Origin: Streptomyces hokutonensis
Lineage (GTDB): Bacteria > Actinomycetota > Actinomycetes > Streptomycetales > Streptomycetaceae
Assembly: GCF_000376565.1 (NCBI RefSeq)
Contig: NZ_BARG01000045.1
Span: 1-64,000, forward strand
DNA length: 64,000 nt
Direction of reading: 5' to 3'
The number at the start of each line of letters is the position of its first letter. The stretch's first letter is position 1. The notes beneath the pieces are model-generated. The model searched no databases. It saw only the letters and a list, made by a program, of their open reading frames with translations, and was not told the DNA's origin. Shown piece by piece: positions 61,036-64,000 of the stretch. The position numbers and the translations under genes are program-made.

Positions 61036-61065
61036 GTTGCGTATCGCTCACCATGTTGCGCAACA
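61036..61065 (+). promoter_or_regulatory. Paired GTTGCG sites upstream of purU
   Basis: GTTGCGTA (61036-61043) and TGTTGCGCAACA (61054-61065, a perfect 12-bp palindrome) have core starts 19 bp apart. They lie 20-50 bp before the purU ATG. Confidence 0.6.
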
Positions 61066-61085
61066 CGCACCGACGGAGGCCGTTC

Positions 61086-61958
61086 ATGTCCCCTCGACCG
61101 CACCCTGGCCGCGAATTCGTCCTCACCCTCTCGTGCCCGGACACCACCGGACTGGTCCACGCCGTGAGCGGCTTCCTCGTCCGGAACTCCGGCAACATCC
61201 TGGAGAGCCGGCAATTCGATGATCGGCTCAAGGGCCGCTTCTTCATGAGGGTCCACTTCGACGTTTCCGATCCAAACGCCGACCTGAAAACACTGCGTTA
61301 CCGATTCGGTCCGGTCGCCGAGGCGTATCGCATCTCCTGGACCCTCCGGGACGCCTCGACGCCGACCAGGACCCTGATCATGGTGTCCAAATTCGGCCAC
61401 TGCCTGAACGACCTGCTCTTCCGCAAGCGCACCGGCGCCCTCAACATCGAGATCCCGGCGATCGTCTCCAACCACCGGGACTTCGAGGGCCTCGCGGATA
61501 CGTACGGCATTCCCTTCCACCACATCCCGGTCACGAGGGACACGAAGGCCGAGGCCGAGGCACGCCTCCTGGAGCTGGTGCGCGAGCTGGACATCGACCT
61601 GGTGGTGCTGGCCCGCTACATGCAGGTCCTCTCCGACGACCTGTGCAAGGAGCTGGAGGGCCGCGCCATCAACATCCACCACTCCTTCCTCCCCAGTTTC
61701 AAGGGCGCCCGCCCCTACCAGCAGGCGTACGACCGCGGGGTTAAGCTCGTGGGCGCCACCGCGCACTACGTCACGCCGGAGCTGGACGAGGGCCAGATCA
61801 TCGACCAGGACGTGGTCCGCGTCGACCACTCCCTCGACGCGGAGGAACTGGTGACGGTGGGGCGGGACGTGGAGGCGCAGGTGCTGGCGCACGCGGTGAA
61901 GTGGCACAGCGAGAGCAGGGTGATGGTGGACGGGAACCGCACGGTGGTGTTCCGCTGA
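61086..61958 (+). CDS. purU: Formyltetrahydrofolate deformylase
   Basis: A 290-aa enzyme that hydrolyses 10-formyl-tetrahydrofolate to formate and tetrahydrofolate. An N-terminal ACT domain (EFVLTLSCPDTTGLVHAVSG) is followed by a formyltransferase fold with the catalytic Asn and His in INIHHSFLPSFKGARPY and Asp in VTPELDEGQIIDQD. ATG 61086 follows GGAGG. In this cluster it recycles folate loaded with methyl groups from betaine derivatives. It diverges from betB and converges with metF. Confidence 0.94.
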   Translation: MSPRPHPGREFVLTLSCPDTTGLVHAVSGFLVRNSGNILESRQFDDRLKGRFFMRVHFDVSDPNADLKTLRYRFGPVAEAYRISWTLRDASTPTRTLIMVSKFGHCLNDLLFRKRTGALNIEIPAIVSNHRDFEGLADTYGIPFHHIPVTRDTKAEAEARLLELVRELDIDLVVLARYMQVLSDDLCKELEGRAINIHHSFLPSFKGARPYQQAYDRGVKLVGATAHYVTPELDEGQIIDQDVVRVDHSLDAEELVTVGRDVEAQVLAHAVKWHSESRVMVDGNRTVVFR

Positions 61959-61986
61959 CCGACGGTCGTATACGGGCGCAGACCGG

Positions 61987-62823
61987 CTAGCCGCCCAGCC
62001 GGTCCAGCGCCGCGCGACGCCAACGCTCGGTCTCCGCGAGCTGGTTGAAGGTGAAGACGTGCAGGCCGGCGACCCCCGCCGGCGGCGCCGTGAGGGCCTC
62101 CGCACTCCGCTCCAGCAACCGGTCCGGCGAATACCCACCGGGCGTCGCGAACCGCAGGAACCAGGACGCGTGCTTCGTGAGGAAGCGGGTCGACTCCCCC
62201 ACGCCGATCTTCGTCGCCATGGCCAGCAGCTTCGCGCGCTGCACCGGCCCCGCGACGCCCACGTACAGCGGCAGGGTGACGTCACGGCGGCGGATGCGGC
62301 CGACCCACTCCCCCAGCACGCGCGCGTCGAAGCACAGGTTGCTCACGATGTACGTGGCGTGCGCGCGCTTGTCCCACATGGCCTGGATGGTGAGGTCGTC
62401 GTGGATGAGGGGGTGACTCTCGGGATAGCCGGTGATGCCGACGCGGGCGAACGGGCTGCCCAGTTCGCCGACCCTGCGCAGCACCGGCAGCGCCCCGTCG
62501 TAGACCCCGGCCGGCGGATCGGCGTCGCCGGCCGGGACGAACACGTCGTCGACACCGGCCTGTCGGAGCCGGTCGACGACGTCCTTGAGGTGCGCGTCGT
62601 CCCGCAGCAGCCGCGCGGGCACGTGCGGGACCACGCGGTAACCGTGTGCCGCGAGCCGTCCGACGAGGTCGAGGGTCGGCTCCAGGCCCTTGACCGGCGA
62701 CGCCGTCACGGTGACGACGACATCGCGCGGTACATGGGCGAGGACCTTCTCCTCGGTCGCCTTCGCGGGCAGCACCTCGTAACGGACGCTCGACAGCAGC
62801 GCCTTGAGACCTTCGCCGGCCAA
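61987..62823 (-). CDS. Methylenetetrahydrofolate reductase-like protein
   Basis: A 278-aa TIM-barrel protein of the MetF family. Diagnostic segments are VVVTVTASPVKGLEPTL, VGITGYPESHP and YIVSNLCFDARVL. It likely handles the methylene-tetrahydrofolate made by the demethylating enzymes. It starts at TTG 62823, six bases after the betA stop, with only a weak GTAGG site, so translation may be coupled. The gene is cotranscribed with betA. It could be a dedicated paralogue beside a housekeeping metF elsewhere. Confidence 0.82.
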   Translation of the reverse strand: MAGEGLKALLSSVRYEVLPAKATEEKVLAHVPRDVVVTVTASPVKGLEPTLDLVGRLAAHGYRVVPHVPARLLRDDAHLKDVVDRLRQAGVDDVFVPAGDADPPAGVYDGALPVLRRVGELGSPFARVGITGYPESHPLIHDDLTIQAMWDKRAHATYIVSNLCFDARVLGEWVGRIRRRDVTLPLYVGVAGPVQRAKLLAMATKIGVGESTRFLTKHASWFLRFATPGGYSPDRLLERSAEALTAPPAGVAGLHVFTFNQLAETERWRRAALDRLGG

Positions 62824-62829
62824 CCCGGC

Positions 62830-64000
62830 CTACCCGGCCTGCTTCTGGGCGTCGCGGTGGCGGTAGTACACGGCCTTGGAGGGAGCCAGCGGCTCCTTGC
62901 CCAGGATCAGGTCGGCCGCCTTCTCGGCGATCATCATGACGGGCGCGTAGATGTTGCCGTTGGTCACGTACGGCATGACCGACGCGTCGACGACCCGCAG
63001 CCCCTCGACTCCGTGCACCCGCATGCTGGTCGGGTCCACGACCGACATCTCGTCGGTGCCCATCTTGCAGGTGCAGGAGGGGTGCAGCGCGGTCTCGCCC
63101 TCCTTGGCGACCCAGGCGAGGATCTCCTCGTCGGTCTCGACGGACGGGCCGGGCGAGATCTCGCCGTCGTTGTACGGGGCCAGCGCGGGCTGGTTGAGGA
63201 GCTTGCGGGCGACCCGGATCGACTCGACCCACTCGCGCCGGTCCTGTTCCGTGGAGAGGTAGTTGAAACGCAGCGCCGGGTGCTCCAGCGGGTCCTTGCT
63301 CTTGATCTTCACCGAGCCGATGGCGTCGGAGTACATGGGCCCGACGTGCACCTGGTACCCGTGGCCGCCGGCCGGCGAGGAGCCGTCGTAGCGGACCGCG
63401 ATGGGCAGGAAGTGGAACATCAGGTTGGGGTAGTCGACGTCCTCGTTGCTGCGGGCGAAGCCGCCGGCCTCGAAGTGGTTCGTGGCGGCGGGGCCCTTGC
63501 GGAAGAGCCACTGCAGGCCGATGAAGGGGGCGCGCCACTTCGCCATGTACGGCTGCATGGAGACGGGTTGCTTGCAGGCGTACTGGATGTACACCTCCAG
63601 GTGGTCCTGCATGTTCTCGCCGACGCCCGGCAGGTCGTGGACGACGTCGATGCCGAGGGCGCTCAGCTCCTCCGCGTTGCCGACCCCCGAAAGCTGAAGC
63701 AGCTGCGGGGAGTTGATCGCGCCGCCGCAGAGGATGACCTCGCGGGCGCGCACCTGGTGGATCTTGCCGCGATGCTTGTACTCGACGCCGACGGCCTTCT
63801 TGCCCTCGAAGAGGACGCGGTTGACCATCGCGCGGGTGGTGACGGTGAGGTTGGGCCGCTTGCGTACGGGCTTCAAGTACGCCTTGGAGGCGGAGAGTCG
63901 GCGCCCCCGGCTGACGTTGCGGTCGAAGGGCGCGAAGCCCTCCTGCTGGTAGCCGTTGACGTCGTCGGTGCGCGGATAGCCCGCTTCCTGAACGGCGTTG
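62830..64000 (-). CDS. betA: Choline dehydrogenase, C-terminal part (GMC oxidoreductase)
   Basis: About 390 C-terminal residues of a glucose-methanol-choline family flavoenzyme; the FAD-binding N-terminus lies past the right edge. Visible parts are the second GMC signature GGAINSPQLLQLSGVG, the substrate-domain segment HPSCTCKMGTDEMSVVDP with the catalytic His, and the C-terminal VDASVMPYVTNGNIYAPVMMIAEKAA. It oxidises choline to betaine aldehyde, which betB converts to glycine betaine. The metF-like gene follows in the same transcript. Confidence 0.93.
   Translation of the reverse strand, partial: NAVQEAGYPRTDDVNGYQQEGFAPFDRNVSRGRRLSASKAYLKPVRKRPNLTVTTRAMVNRVLFEGKKAVGVEYKHRGKIHQVRAREVILCGGAINSPQLLQLSGVGNAEELSALGIDVVHDLPGVGENMQDHLEVYIQYACKQPVSMQPYMAKWRAPFIGLQWLFRKGPAATNHFEAGGFARSNEDVDYPNLMFHFLPIAVRYDGSSPAGGHGYQVHVGPMYSDAIGSVKIKSKDPLEHPALRFNYLSTEQDRREWVESIRVARKLLNQPALAPYNDGEISPGPSVETDEEILAWVAKEGETALHPSCTCKMGTDEMSVVDPTSMRVHGVEGLRVVDASVMPYVTNGNIYAPVMMIAEKAADLILGKEPLAPSKAVYYRHRDAQKQAG

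Overview
The window is a high-GC actinomycete chromosome segment, almost certainly Streptomyces. Support for this comes from an HTH/DUF5753 + DUF397 + HATPase cassette of the whiJ type, three DUF574-family methyltransferases, many apparently leaderless genes with a -10 box six bases before the start codon, and two copies of Streptomyces-type interspersed palindromic repeats. I see no transposase, CRISPR array or biosynthetic megasynthase; the segment looks like chromosomal arm/core metabolism.

Layout. (1) 1-8626: myo-inositol catabolism. A sugar ABC transporter (permease and binding lipoprotein) points left, and iolC, a Cgl0159-type aldolase, iolB, iolD, mmsA/iolA and a GntR regulator point right. 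A symmetric operator/promoter pair lies between them. (2) 8616-17212: aldo/keto reductase with a MerR-type promoter, a NudK-like Nudix enzyme, DUF5954, a DUF6153-DUF305 pair behind a CsoR-like palindrome, a DUF4386 membrane protein, the whiJ-like cassette, the first DUF574 methyltransferase and tRNA-Pro(GGG). (3) 17313-24729: DUF309, cobF and cobK (corrin ring synthesis), an MFS pump with a winged-helix tail, a zinc ribbon, a TauE permease, an alpha/beta hydrolase and the second methyltransferase. (4) 24761-29906: a two-component/ABC module in which histidine kinase and response regulator flank DUF4333, ATPase and FtsX-type permease. (5) 29911-36194: a MarR-controlled island (marR, alcohol dehydrogenase, orphan kinase, MFS pump, carboxylesterase) with five near-identical 17-bp operators set exactly 28 bp apart. 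(6) 36211-46197: potassium channel, zinc ribbon, lipoprotein, third methyltransferase, a glutamine-synthetase-like/amidohydrolase pair resembling a split FluG, a DUF4916 Nudix protein, DUF2218, a secreted tannase-family esterase and an MFS pump. (7) 46211-64000: choline/betaine to serine. betA-metF, purU, betB-proVWX and a dimethylglycine-dehydrogenase-like gene with glyA-soxB-soxDA-soxG together oxidise choline to glycine betaine, import betaine, demethylate dimethylglycine and sarcosine to glycine, make serine, and manage the folate-bound one-carbon units. The step betaine to dimethylglycine is not in the window.

The most unusual points are: a soxD-soxA gene fusion whose linker is encoded by an interspersed repeat; TTGCGCAA-type sites paired 19 bp apart before three betaine/C1 transcription units; the 28-bp-phased MarR operators; and the DUF6153 gene, which carries a CsoR-like operator over a leaderless promoter and a perfect 24-bp inverted repeat inside its coding sequence.
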